Source: Wolfiporia cocos (Eukaryota > Basidiomycota > Agaricomycetes > Polyporales > Phaeolaceae). Taken from it: a stretch of DNA of 64,000 bases. The stretch's first letter is position 1; the number at the start of each line of letters is the position of its first letter. Below are positions 34,821 to 46,083 of the stretch, in pieces. The position numbers were made by a program, and so were the translations under genes. The notes under the pieces are model-generated. The model did no database searches, was not told the DNA's origin, and worked only from the letters and a program-made list of their open reading frames with translations. The stretch covers positions 682,001-746,000 of the forward strand of contig JACCLO010000015.1 in the NCBI GenBank assembly GCA_029448655.1, written 5' to 3'.

Positions 34821-36399
34821 TGCGTCTGCTGCACAATCCTTTGCTGATCCCTGACATGGCTGTCATGATTTGTTCGTTGTGCCAATAATGTCTGATAGCG
34901 ACTGCCTACAGAGGAGGAAGGTGCCAGCATGTGTGGTGTGGAAGGAATAGACAGTTCCTGATTTTGTCTGCATGCATGCACTCTGCTAGCGTGGCTTTCA
35001 TTGAAACCGTGTTCAAGTTCTGCCTGCCAATCACGCCGTGGAGGTACATGCACCGAGTTTGCAGGGGGCCAATGTGCAGGGGGCCAATGATATGTAGCAT
35101 GTGGATCAGGCATGCGGGATGGTCCAGGTACTGGTTGGTTTGACTGCAAAGGCCGACCCAGCTGAGGATGCCAGCTGTGTATTCGGGATGTGTCCCAAGG
35201 AACATTATGCAGATTAGAAGGACCTGCAACAGGGACATCATATAATGGTCCAGCAATAGCCTGATTTTGTTGTTCAGGAATTGGAGGTTGTAAGGGTCCA
35301 GCCATGGGCTGGTTCTGAGGGACAAATGCACTTGCAATACCATATTCCCTGTGAGGATGGTGCAAGGCAAAGTTGGGCTGTGGAAAGGGTTGCCTCATCT
35401 GCAATCTCTGACGTCGCACAGATGGCGGTGTCATTTGCAGACGTGCTTCCCGATCCTGTGCCCTATGTTCCTCTCGGTCATGTTCTGGTGTAGAGGGAGG
35501 ATCCCTACAACAGATTGTAACCTTCAGTGTTCAGTGTGTCTGGCAGAGCAGAATCCATACATTATGAATGTATTTTTTGTGTGATGATATGAGAATTTTT
35601 GCCTCAAAGATTTGGGAAGTCTATGTGCATCAACCCATCAGTGCCAAAGAACCCACTGCCAGCATGTTATAACAACCCACAGTATGTTGTGTTGCCCAAG
35701 CAAGTGTGAGGAAGGTCACTTATCAGCTCCTCAAATATTGAGGAGATCTATGCACATCAACCCATTAGCCATAGAACCCAATGCCAGCATGTTATAACAA
35801 CCCACAATATGTTGTGTTGCCCAAGCAAGTGTGGGGGAGGTTGCTTATCAGCTCACAGATAAGCAGTGACTGTGTAGGGGCTTTCAACAGCTTATTACAG
35901 ATGGTAATATGTCTGTTATTGCACCAATGTAGTGTGTCAATGTCTCTTGTCCCACTCCCCCACAGGGTAGGCAGGGGGCATTGTTTGTCACTGTTGTGAC
36001 AGGGAATGCCTAACACCTCCATCCACCCATGTCCACCTACTCAAGTTTTGGTGGGGCCCCCCTGTACGTTTTTGGCACCAATTTTTTTATTGCATAGATG
36101 TACTCTAATACCCATGTAGATTACGGCGGTAGCGAAATTATAGCAACGCGCGGTCAGGAAGACGTGCAAAATGCGAATTGCGTAGGTTTTCGTCAAACGC
36201 GGCGCACGCGTCAGGCATGGGAATCTACCGGCCAACTCCCCAGGTCGCAGGCGCCCCTATCTAATGGGAGGAGGATCAACGACGTGCATGGATGCCACAC
36301 GGCAAACGTGGCGTCCATGTGCGCAAAATGCGAGCGACACGCTAGCTGCACGCTAGCGACACGCGAGCGCCTACGGCGCGAGCTCCCATTACTTATAGA

Positions 36400-37888
36400 T
36401 TGCTTGATAATGAAGTAGTGCCGGTTCCAACATGGCCCACTACTTTGCACTGAATGCCAGACTACAGGCCCTGAAGTCAGTCATCACCTAAGTGCTCAGT
36501 TCACACATCAGCGAAAACTGCAGTTTCATCGAAGAACGAAGCGATACACGAGTGTGTTTGTGAGGCAAAGGTAAGAACAATGGAACATATTATGCCATCT
36601 GTGCTACAGGTACACATAGCTACAACTCCTGGGAGTGCACTGGTGAGTAGCAAAGTACACAAGAAGAGCAGAACATGTTTCGTGACAAACAACGCCATCG
36701 GCACATGTGTAGCGTACGTTGCGAAAGTAGATATTTATGTCTCCAGAACCCGCAAAGTCTTCCGCAGCAAGAGTGCTCTCTGACAAATCAAGGAGGTAGC
36801 TATTGTGCAACGGTACCGTGTCGCAAACGTTGGGAGGCGAGTGAACCAGCAAGCCTACGAACGGACAGTCACACTGGGCATGACATTAAGCAGGTGAGGG
36901 AACAGTTTAGAGCAGGACTTCTGAACCGATTAGCCTTTCTCGCGGACGATCGTCTGACTACTTGCAGTGTATTAACTTACTACTGACATGGCGAGAATAT
37001 GCAACCTAATTGTGTGTTTCGGAATCAGGAAGGCGAGGCTCTGAAGAGCTATCCTTGCACTATAAATTCAAGGTGAACGCCCCAAATAATTGTCAGAGGC
37101 ATTGGGCACCCATTGCTACCAGCTCTGACCCATTTTATCTGTATTTAGCAACTATCGACTTGACATGATACGAAATATGCACCCTCGCATGTTAGGATTC
37201 TTAGGAAATTGTGTTGTACAGGAACAGTGAGATTTGGTCAATGTAATGCAGATGAAGTAATTCACGTGGAGCCGAGAGCCTCCTGGAAGGATTGCAAGCG
37301 ATGTGTTGTTGCCATATCGTTATCATACAGCGGGAACCACTTTTGTTTACCATCGTGTTAGTCTGAGCCTTTCGCCGCCCGGCAGTGTCGGTATGAGCAA
37401 TGCCGGACATGCTCAGCCTGGAATGGCCTGGCGGGCACGGTGGTTGGAATGTGCCAGCTCAAATGCGCAGTTGGTCCGAAATGAAAGGCTCTTCTATCAT
37501 TTCCGACGTCCATGCAGCTCCGCTCTTTTTGCCACTTGGCCGTACTCGTAGGAGAAACGTCTAGATCAATCTTCAATTTCTCACTCCAAGCAGTGAGTCC
37601 TTCCGGGCGTCGAAGCCGCTGGCGGACTTTGACGAGTCACATAGCGATAGACAGGCTATGCGGGAAGATCAGTTGCCCATGCTTTACGCGTTAGTTTATT
37701 TTGCTGCATGATACCAACTCCCCAAAATCTGACGATCGCAATTGTTGGCGGAATTCTGCGTCGGCTGTCGTGGCCGCGGGCCCCAAGGTGATGATGCTGA
37801 CAGCTCTAGAATATCAGCAAGAATGTTCCGCGCCCGTCGAAGATGTACTGGGCTGCTGATTATGTCGTGCCCCTGCGTCTCAGTAAGG
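36400..37888. other. No recognisable gene
   Basis: Only short unrelated frames. MIPTPQNLTIAIVGG can be read from about 37710 and recalls the start of a flavin monooxygenase, but the frame ends after 25 residues. Confidence 0.45.
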
Positions 37889-37893
37889 CTGGA

Positions 37894-38816
37894 TGTCACA
37901 AGCCAATTTTAAAGCCTAGTAGACCACGCTAGGTTGGCACCCCATTCACGCCTTACGCACGCTACAGCACTCTATCCAAGCCCAGCTGGAACCATACGGC
38001 AACGCTAGTAGAAGCCCTCCGCTACACAGGACACTACGGGCACTAGCAGGCCACCAGCAGTCCAACCCTTATCCAGTCCCAGTCCCGGCAGCAAGGCCAA
38101 TGCTGCCTAGTCCACGAACCACAGTCACGCGCTACCCTCTAGAAGGACACTGGCAACGCTAGCACGACAGTAACCCCAGGACATGCCAAGGTTACCAGCC
38201 ACCGTACATACGCTACCCGCCAGCTAGAGCAGACAGCACTAGCACGTGACCTAGACCACTAAACCTAACGCCTCGCGTCCCCTACCGCACGGACACTCGC
38301 CATTACAGGCATATACCATGTACTATACTAGACGCACCCTGACCTACGAGGACCACCGGCAGGGATGCACGGACAAGGCTCTGCACGACTGAGAACCCTA
38401 CCAGTCACAGAGCGCTATACCCCGATCGTGGCCGATCACGCCCGATCACCCTACGGACTTAACCCCCGCCATTACCGGCACATCTCCGATCGACGAGAAC
38501 CACCGATCGAACCCGATAGATTGGCTATCTCCTTATAGTCGAACCCGCTACGTCGTCATGGACATCTCGCTTGTAGACCAGCGCTCCGATGCCATTACCG
38601 GCCCTACGCACCATAGCCAATCGTATACCAGTATGTAGACGGCCCAGTAGCCACCCATACCAAACATGTACAAGTAGTAGTAATATATAAGCCAGACAGT
38701 CTTGAGCGTACACCTCAGACTTGTCTTGGCCATTATTGGCTAGTAGTCCCGGATCAGGAAGGCGCCTTTGTGCGAGCCCCCTTCCCCCGGTTGAGTGCTA
38801 GTTGATGCGTGTGTCA
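37894..38816 (+). repeat. 5' LTR of the noncoding LTR element
   Basis: It matches the 3' LTR over 923 bp with an offset of 6,764. The one difference I found is C at 38062 against T at 44826. Confidence 0.93.
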
Positions 38817-41800
38817 TAAGACAAGTCTCAACCCCCGGGGAGGTGTTCACCACTCCCCAACCCCGGCGCACTAGGGGCAAAGTGCATTTCTTCTCTCGCC
38901 CTTGTTTGACTGCGGTCATCCGGGCTGTCAGTTGATCTTACCCCGCCGCACCAGGGATGGAAGGGCACGATACCCGTCGACCAGGGTCAAGGTCATTGGG
39001 ATCTGGGGGAATTCTCGGGCAGCGTGAGGGGACCCCTCCTCACCGTTGTCTCTGAAGCTACTGGGCCACCCTCGCGCAATGCTTGGGCAAGGCTTTGGGT
39101 TACAACCCCACTAGCGAAACCGTGCACCCGTCGTGAAATAATCAAAGACGATAAGGGGCCCACTAGCAGACTATCAGGGAGCTGAACGACTATTTACGCG
39201 CATTACGGCGCCGACTGTACGGACATTACAGTCCCCCCGGTACCATAGAACCCAGCGCCTAACCAGCGGCTGAAGGCCCCAGACAGCGGGCAGTACATAT
39301 CATTTTAATACGATAGACTTTTACACGCCCCATCACATAGGCGGATAGTTCCCGGTCCCCCGGTATCCCGCATTGGCTGTGGGGCTGGACGAGGATTCGG
39401 AGGCAGAGATTTCTTGCCGGCCTCGGGAGGAAAACCCCTTGGCGTTTCTTGGCGCATCACCGAAAAGTGATGGTCTCTGATTAAGGTGGATCAAAAGTAC
39501 CCGCAAGTAGGAAGTTTGTAGGCTCCACCCCGATAGCAGCTATAGGCTGAATGCCACAGTGGGCGGGGGTCGCTTCCGAAATAATGGGGAAAATAAAGAT
39601 CGCGACCTATTTTTTTCGTACTGTAGTTTCAGTACTGTACACAGTCTTTACACCGCCGGAGGCTGCCCTTGGTCGGGCCCGGCCAGCATTTTCCTTTGGG
39701 ATGGACCTTCCGCGAGAGCGCCGCGGATAGAATAATTAAGTCTCCGTGCCGCCCTACCATGACTGGTCGCGCGAAGGGTCCAGAGGCACCCAAAGTCCTA
39801 GGGGGAATAACCGCATCGCAGGAAAAGCGATCACCCCGAAGATGAAACACCTCTGGGCCCAGAGCACCCCGCAGACCAGGGGCCGCTATGGGAGATACAT
39901 ACTTTCGTTTAGGAGCGCAATCAATTTCTTTACGAAAACACCGTCCGACGTAACGGCACAGTCCAACATGTCCACAGTAACAAGAAAATATAGTCAAGTA
40001 GGCAGCAAAGGGAATGGCGCACATTGTACCATGTCACGCGCCCAGTCGACCTCCCTGCTCTCCGCATCAGAGGCCTGCACCGTAGCGATATCCGGCACCG
40101 GCCCGTAAAGTAGAAAAGCCTCACCAGCACTTTACGCGGCCACCGCCCCCACACACTACACCGCGCTTGGGACCAGACTCGTCCCCAAGCAAACCGAATG
40201 ACTATACGTAGCTACTAAACCATGTACGCTACATACTGTAACATCCAATAGAAACACTCTATATCGGTAACCCCGAAAAGACCAAACGTAGGAAGTACAC
40301 ACCGGTCACTCCGACGGCACCGCAAAGTCCAAGGCTGCCGTGAACATCTTGGGAGCCGCGCCTCCCTTGAGCACTCGGTATGCTAAGGATTAGCACAGCT
40401 GTGAAACCGCGTACCTACTAGGGGGGACATAACCCGAATAAGAGTTAGGATGGACATGGAGAAACAGGACGAAGTAGAACGACGTTACGAAGTAACTGGA
40501 CACCTAAAGGAGAAGGAGACCGACGAGGCTACGGGAAGAGTAGGCTCGCTACGCAAGGACGAAGGATCGAGCTCTCGAGCTCTCTGGGATACACCAAGCA
40601 AGGCGGCACGTCCATAGTACCAACCTCGCCAGAACACGACATCCACTCCGCCACTACTGGTAGGACCGAACACTGGACCAGCAGTTACGACACCGAGTAC
40701 GACACAACCAAAGCAAGTATGCTGGAGAGGGACTCGGGGCCTGGACGCACTTCGTCCAATAGGAAACGGCTCACAGTGAAAAGCCTAGGAAGTGAGAAGT
40801 CGAACTCACCACGACACGGTAAGCCCCACATTCGTTAAACATGGACAAAGTACATTCTGCCATGGGGCATACCATACGACCCCGAGCGATGAGTCATTCC
40901 GCTCAAAGATAATTCGTCGCGGTAAACCAGCCCGCGCACTTTCTACTTTGGAGTAGTAGCCCACGGGCACTCCACCCTTCAATTTTGTTATGGAATAAAA
41001 TAAATACCCCTGGGGAACAGCGTTGCGACGCACCCACTTAAATACTTTTATTACACCGATGCAACCCTCGATAGTAAGGGATAACATCATCGACACCACG
41101 GGTCTGGACGAGGGCGTATGGCAGCCTCGCCCAGATTCATAGAACATAACATGAAGCGCGAACCCAGACCACAGGCGCGTGGAATATATTCAGTACGACC
41201 CAGGCCACGGGCGTACACTTACAATGAAGTGTGAATCCCAGCCTATACGAGGCAAGGGCACATGGAATTTTTTATGACACCCCCTACGCTATCAACTACG
41301 CCCAGGCAACCGGCGTGAGCTAGGGCATGCCGATCTACCTTGCGAGGAGATCACCAGACGCCTACGGGCCTTAGGGACATTATACCCCGGTAGTAGCACA
41401 TGTACTACCATAAAGGGATAATCGAACCCGCCACGTCTAGGGTCACCCTAATCGGTGAAGACGTGAAGGGGCAGTGCGACGGAACATTCCGCGCTGCTCA
41501 TAAACCTACAAGTCGTACTGAATGATTCGAGACGGAATAGATCATTTAGGAAACCGAAACGACACCCCATGGATAATCGAACCGACTCGCAGACCAGATC
41601 GTACAGCAGTAATACGACCAGTCACAGCTCGAACGGCTAGAGTAAGAGGAACGTTTTGAGAACGTATAGGATAGTACTCCGAGAGGAAAACGGCACCAGG
41701 CTGCGGCCGGCTGCGCCACCTCGGTAGAGGAAACCCCGTCTGATAGGCAACTACCCCGTACAGGGAGTCATAAGTCCTAGTTCAGAAGTATGAACTTGAT

Positions 41801-44657
41801 TAGTACTCCGAAGCCCGCCGACTTGGCTCGCCAAGCAGTATGGATCCCCGCTAATGCAAGAGTACCGGCGAACCCCACCTACTCAGCGCAAGACGGACTC
41901 ATTCGATCGTCACTACGTCCATGACGAACCCATTCCGGGTCAGCCGTTAAGAAAGGCAGACCACCCCTCGCAAACTGGGTACATTACCAGTTTACGAACC
42001 ATCTCGACGAGGACCACCGAGAACGGCACACCACGACCGACGGAACATTCCGGTCAACGACCCATACCCCACCCCCGATCCAGACTAAAGAGATCGCGGG
42101 GTTGTAAGAAATAATATTTATACTTGCTAAACCTTCTAGGGAAGAAAGGAACAGGAAAAGTAGAAGGACCATCCCTAAAGAGGGGGTCCTGGTACATCAC
42201 GCGACAGGGGCATCCGTCGCTACCGAGCAGCCTGAGGGAACCGCGACCAAAGCAGGGGTTCCCTAGTCCTCGCGCTACCTCCACCAAGGAGCGCTGAGAA
42301 ACCGGAACCACCAGCCGAGGAAGCAAACCCCTCCGCTCGCTCTCGAACCACCTACTCCGACTAGAATCGTCAAGTTAAGCAGGCCACCGCTGCCGATACA
42401 CCACCCCAGCAAGCGGTTGTAACATCAACACAACTATACCCCGCCCTCGACAGGATCGAGGATGGTAGGGCGTCACGTGCTGGACCCTAACCCAAGACTA
42501 TGGGCCGCACAAGGACCAGACGCCCAGCCACTATACCACACGCGCCGGACCGCGCATTTAATTATTATTCACTAACGTACAGAAGGAAGAAATGAACCGA
42601 GTAGGAGATCAGGCAGGCAGCGCCTGGGCAAGCGACTGGACCAATAAGTCGCAGCCAGTAAAGACCATGGAAGCCGCCCAACCCTGGCATGACGCTTCTC
42701 CCCAGTACCTAAGCCGGGATACGGCAGTGGGAACAGGGACCGCCTCTCATGACCGGTAGGCAACCACGGGACTGTACCATCGACCCTCAAACCGAATCGA
42801 CCTCGTACGTGGGCCAAACAGTGCCCTTCCAACCCTTCGGGCCATTGGTGCCCCACATTCACTCGGCAAATCTGGCCGTAACGCGGATCGGGCAGCTGGA
42901 CAAGCCCCTATACCACCCCCAGTAGGCTCAGACGGTCAGGAAAGAACTAAGGCCGTAACAGCCCGGTAGACCAGACCGGGTACAGCTAAGTACTTCCCTT
43001 CAAAGGACATCATGAGGGACTCGAAAAGGGACAATATACCCTAAGAGGGAACACGGCGGGCAAAGCCACCTCTTATAGAATAAACCAAAGAGCGAGACCG
43101 TGACGCTCTAATAGTATAATATACGGCATCCTCGCGCTCGTAGAGACCCAGACGAGCGTGTTACGCCCTGAGTCACTATGAGCGTAAGATAATCCTTATA
43201 CAATGAACATAGGGGCAATGGAAACGCCCATAATAAATAACGAACCAATACAACCGGGATGAGGCATTCCCCGGAAGTACATGACTAAGCACGGTGACCT
43301 ACGGGCCCGATGCAATGACCCCATCTCCAGTAACTTCGGGGAAACCCCACTGGAGACACGACGTAAACATACCCGAGCAAGGACGTGCTCACAAGGGGAC
43401 AGTGCCCCTTAAATCGCTAACCACTCGTTTATATTTAAGATAGAATTACGAACTACTAAGGTTGCGGGGAAACATACGCACCTTAAATGAAACACGGAAG
43501 AACCCGAGTACCAAGGAACTCGATCCGGACCAGCTCGCGTCCACGCCACGCCTCCCTTCAGTACCAAGACCTTGGGAACACGAGTCATGAATGACTCCTA
43601 GTACCATACCCTCGGGAACCTAGGCCGCTGAAGCGCCCTCAGACCAAAGCAGGAAGGAAAGGATAGAAGGAAAAAAGGGAAAGGAGTAGAAGGATAGACA
43701 AGCCGAGGACAGCTTGAATCTAGAGGGGGGAGGAACCGATTATTTCGAACAAATCAGACGAAAAATCCCCCCTTCTGGACATCGACAGCGACACCTTGCC
43801 TCATCAGACATGATGTAGGGCTACCACTATGCGGCATTTGACAAGGACAGTCATCACGCGCACAAGTACTTAGGCAGTAACCAACGATGGAATAAGCAAA
43901 AGGCAATCCGTACTACATAGACCAGGGGGATAACAGGCACAGAAACCCCACTTCCAACGACCACTTTACGATACAAAAAAACACGCCGACGATTGAAGGC
44001 GAATAGAAAAGAAAACAAAAACACATATAAAAAGTAACAAAAAGAAACATACACACAGTAACAAACCACACTGCGAGGACAAGCAGCACACGACCAATAC
44101 TATACCCATATTCGATACGAAACGGACGAATACTATACTTACACATACAAATAACTCCCACCACTAATACATAGGACAACAGGCAATAGGCAGGACAAAC
44201 AGGACTCAAGGACACACGGAGTCAGTCAAGGACTCCAGGAAAGGACACTTGCGAGCGGGTTGTGTAGAAAAGACACGCGGACGTACCATACACGCACTAC
44301 ACTACAACCCACTGTCGAAACCAGGTACACCGTAAGACAAAGAGCGATGAAACCTACAGGACCCGCGGGTCCTCGCACCCAAGGGAATCCGGCGGTAGGC
44401 CGAGCTTAGAGTCGAACACACTGGTCAGGCAGCACCAGCGGACATGCGGGCATAGGACCACTGAAGTAGAAAAGCACACACTGCACTTCAGACATCACCG
44501 GTCAAACCCACAAGTAAACCCACATGCGAAAGGGACACTACAGTAGTCGAGTCAAGACTCATAGTGGGACCACACCCTAGCATAGTCAACACAGGTTGAA
44601 CCACGTCCAAGAAACTTGCAAGGAAACTCGGGGACGAGTTGCTAAAAGAGGGGGTAC

Positions 44658-45580
44658 TGTCACAAGCCAATTTTAAAGCCTAGTAGACCACGCTAGGTTG
44701 GCACCCCATTCACGCCTTACGCACGCTACAGCACTCTATCCAAGCCCAGCTGGAACCATACGGCAACGCTAGTAGAAGCCCTCCGCTACACAGGACACTA
44801 CGGGCACTAGCAGGCCACCAGCAGTTCAACCCTTATCCAGTCCCAGTCCCGGCAGCAAGGCCAATGCTGCCTAGTCCACGAACCACAGTCACGCGCTACC
44901 CTCTAGAAGGACACTGGCAACGCTAGCACGACAGTAACCCCAGGACATGCCAAGGTTACCAGCCACCGTACATACGCTACCCGCCAGCTAGAGCAGACAG
45001 CACTAGCACGTGACCTAGACCACTAAACCTAACGCCTCGCGTCCCCTACCGCACGGACACTCGCCATTACAGGCATATACCATGTACTATACTAGACGCA
45101 CCCTGACCTACGAGGACCACCGGCAGGGATGCACGGACAAGGCTCTGCACGACTGAGAACCCTACCAGTCACAGAGCGCTATACCCCGATCGTGGCCGAT
45201 CACGCCCGATCACCCTACGGACTTAACCCCCGCCATTACCGGCACATCTCCGATCGACGAGAACCACCGATCGAACCCGATAGATTGGCTATCTCCTTAT
45301 AGTCGAACCCGCTACGTCGTCATGGACATCTCGCTTGTAGACCAGCGCTCCGATGCCATTACCGGCCCTACGCACCATAGCCAATCGTATACCAGTATGT
45401 AGACGGCCCAGTAGCCACCCATACCAAACATGTACAAGTAGTAGTAATATATAAGCCAGACAGTCTTGAGCGTACACCTCAGACTTGTCTTGGCCATTAT
45501 TGGCTAGTAGTCCCGGATCAGGAAGGCGCCTTTGTGCGAGCCCCCTTCCCCCGGTTGAGTGCTAGTTGATGCGTGTGTCA
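44658..45580 (+). repeat. 3' LTR of the noncoding LTR element
   Basis: It is preceded by the purine tract ending at about 44654. TG..CA termini are intact and the TSD copy follows directly. Confidence 0.93.
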
Positions 45581-45585
45581 CTGGA

Positions 45586-46083
45586 GGTGCGAGGCTGTGC
45601 GGGACTCCAGTCGACTAGCCTCCGATCGCTGGAGAGAACCTTCGCGGCTTTCTGCGACGCTAACGAAAGGAACGCTCCGAGATCACCGCGGTCTCACATT
45701 GGGTCGGCTAACAGATGCCGAGCTCGGCCGGCCACTCTGCAGGATCCAGTACGCCACACTCGATACTGACACCAGTAGACGATTACCTACCTGCTCGGAT
45801 TCATGAGGACAACTGACCCGCAGCGCACCGGCAAGCCATTCACCGATGGACCTTCCCGCGTCACGGGGTCGTAACAAACAAACCATACCACTAGTTTCAC
45901 TTACTCCATACGTACACACCATTACGGGCCACACAAAGGCTAACGCCTGCCGCTACTGTACATAGTTTACTGATGCGGGATATAAATGTCGTTCTCTCTC
46001 TCTCTCCCGCGTCACGGGGATGGCTCGAGAATTCGTTTAAATAGGCCTCATTCTCAGCACCCACATACTCCATCAGAATCATT
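45586..46083 (+). promoter_or_regulatory. Upstream region of the adenylation-domain gene
   Basis: A TATA-like GATATAAATG (45978-45987) is followed by a TCTCTCTCTC tract, a feature common just upstream of fungal start sites. A second AT-rich TTTAAATAG lies near 46036. The LTR element ends about 500 bp upstream of the ATG. Confidence 0.4.

Larger units (their letters stand above)
29477..35434 (-). pseudogene. Helitron RepHel protein (HUH Rep endonuclease plus Pif1-like helicase), inactivated
   Basis: RepHel nicks and unwinds Helitron DNA for rolling-circle transposition. From the N-terminus: Gln-rich tail, coiled-coil repeats of 22 residues (34390-34820), a zinc-finger-like CPHCHALHWKGE, the Helitron-like N domain with HYVLLFPHGDQGWHP, the HUH motif GLPHVHLLIF and the Rep motif VKYIHKYIYKGHD (near 32470). 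The helicase follows with Walker [11 protein letters not shown] (near 31450), Walker [11 protein letters not shown] (near 31210), [13 protein letters not shown], and C-terminal FAMTINKSQGQS and LYVALSRC. Two lesions: an in-frame TGA at 32195-32197 (followed in the same frame by [13 protein letters not shown]), and a 592-bp solo LTR between SYLWR and HIQVLHLTQNMRL. An upstream exon is possible (acceptor-like TTGTAG near 35504). Confidence 0.92.
28883..36399 (-). mobile_element. Helitron unit 13, autonomous-type with RepHel (7.5 kb)
   Basis: The 5' end is TCTATAAGTAATGGGAGCTC at 36399 downward. The 3' end is a hairpin GTGGCGAAGCCA(T), then GGGTAATTAAC and CTAG at 28883-28886. The first about 200 bp of the 5' side match the 5' sides of the short units (36210-36395 against, for example, 28690-28880), which makes it the plausible source of mobilising protein for the array. 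It contains a broken RepHel gene and a solo LTR at 30424-31015. Confidence 0.9.
37894..45580 (+). mobile_element. Complete LTR element without coding interior (LARD-like, 7.7 kb)
   Basis: Two 923-bp LTRs (37894-38816 and 44658-45580) start TGTCACAAGCC and end GCGTGTGTCA. The 5-bp TSD CTGGA is exact (37889-37893 and 45581-45585). A purine tract AAAAGAGGGGG lies just before the 3' LTR, as expected for plus-strand priming. The 5.84-kb interior has no frame longer than about 130 codons on either strand and nothing like gag, protease, reverse transcriptase or integrase. This matches the definition of a large retrotransposon derivative that depends on another element. I could not assign a primer-binding site after the 5' LTR. 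The near-identical LTRs imply a recent insertion. Confidence 0.9.

Noticed and set aside
37708..37786. Possible start of a flavin monooxygenase (LTIAIVGG)
   Set aside because: The third Gly of the usual GxGxxG motif is not in place and the frame stops after about 25 residues.
38817..38840. Primer-binding site after the 5' LTR
   Set aside because: TAAGACAAGTCTC does not start with the usual TGG and I could not match it to a tRNA end.
38525..45477. Identical 62-codon frames at 38525-38713 and 45289-45477
   Set aside because: They are the same position in the two LTRs, so the duplication is explained. No protein family is visible.
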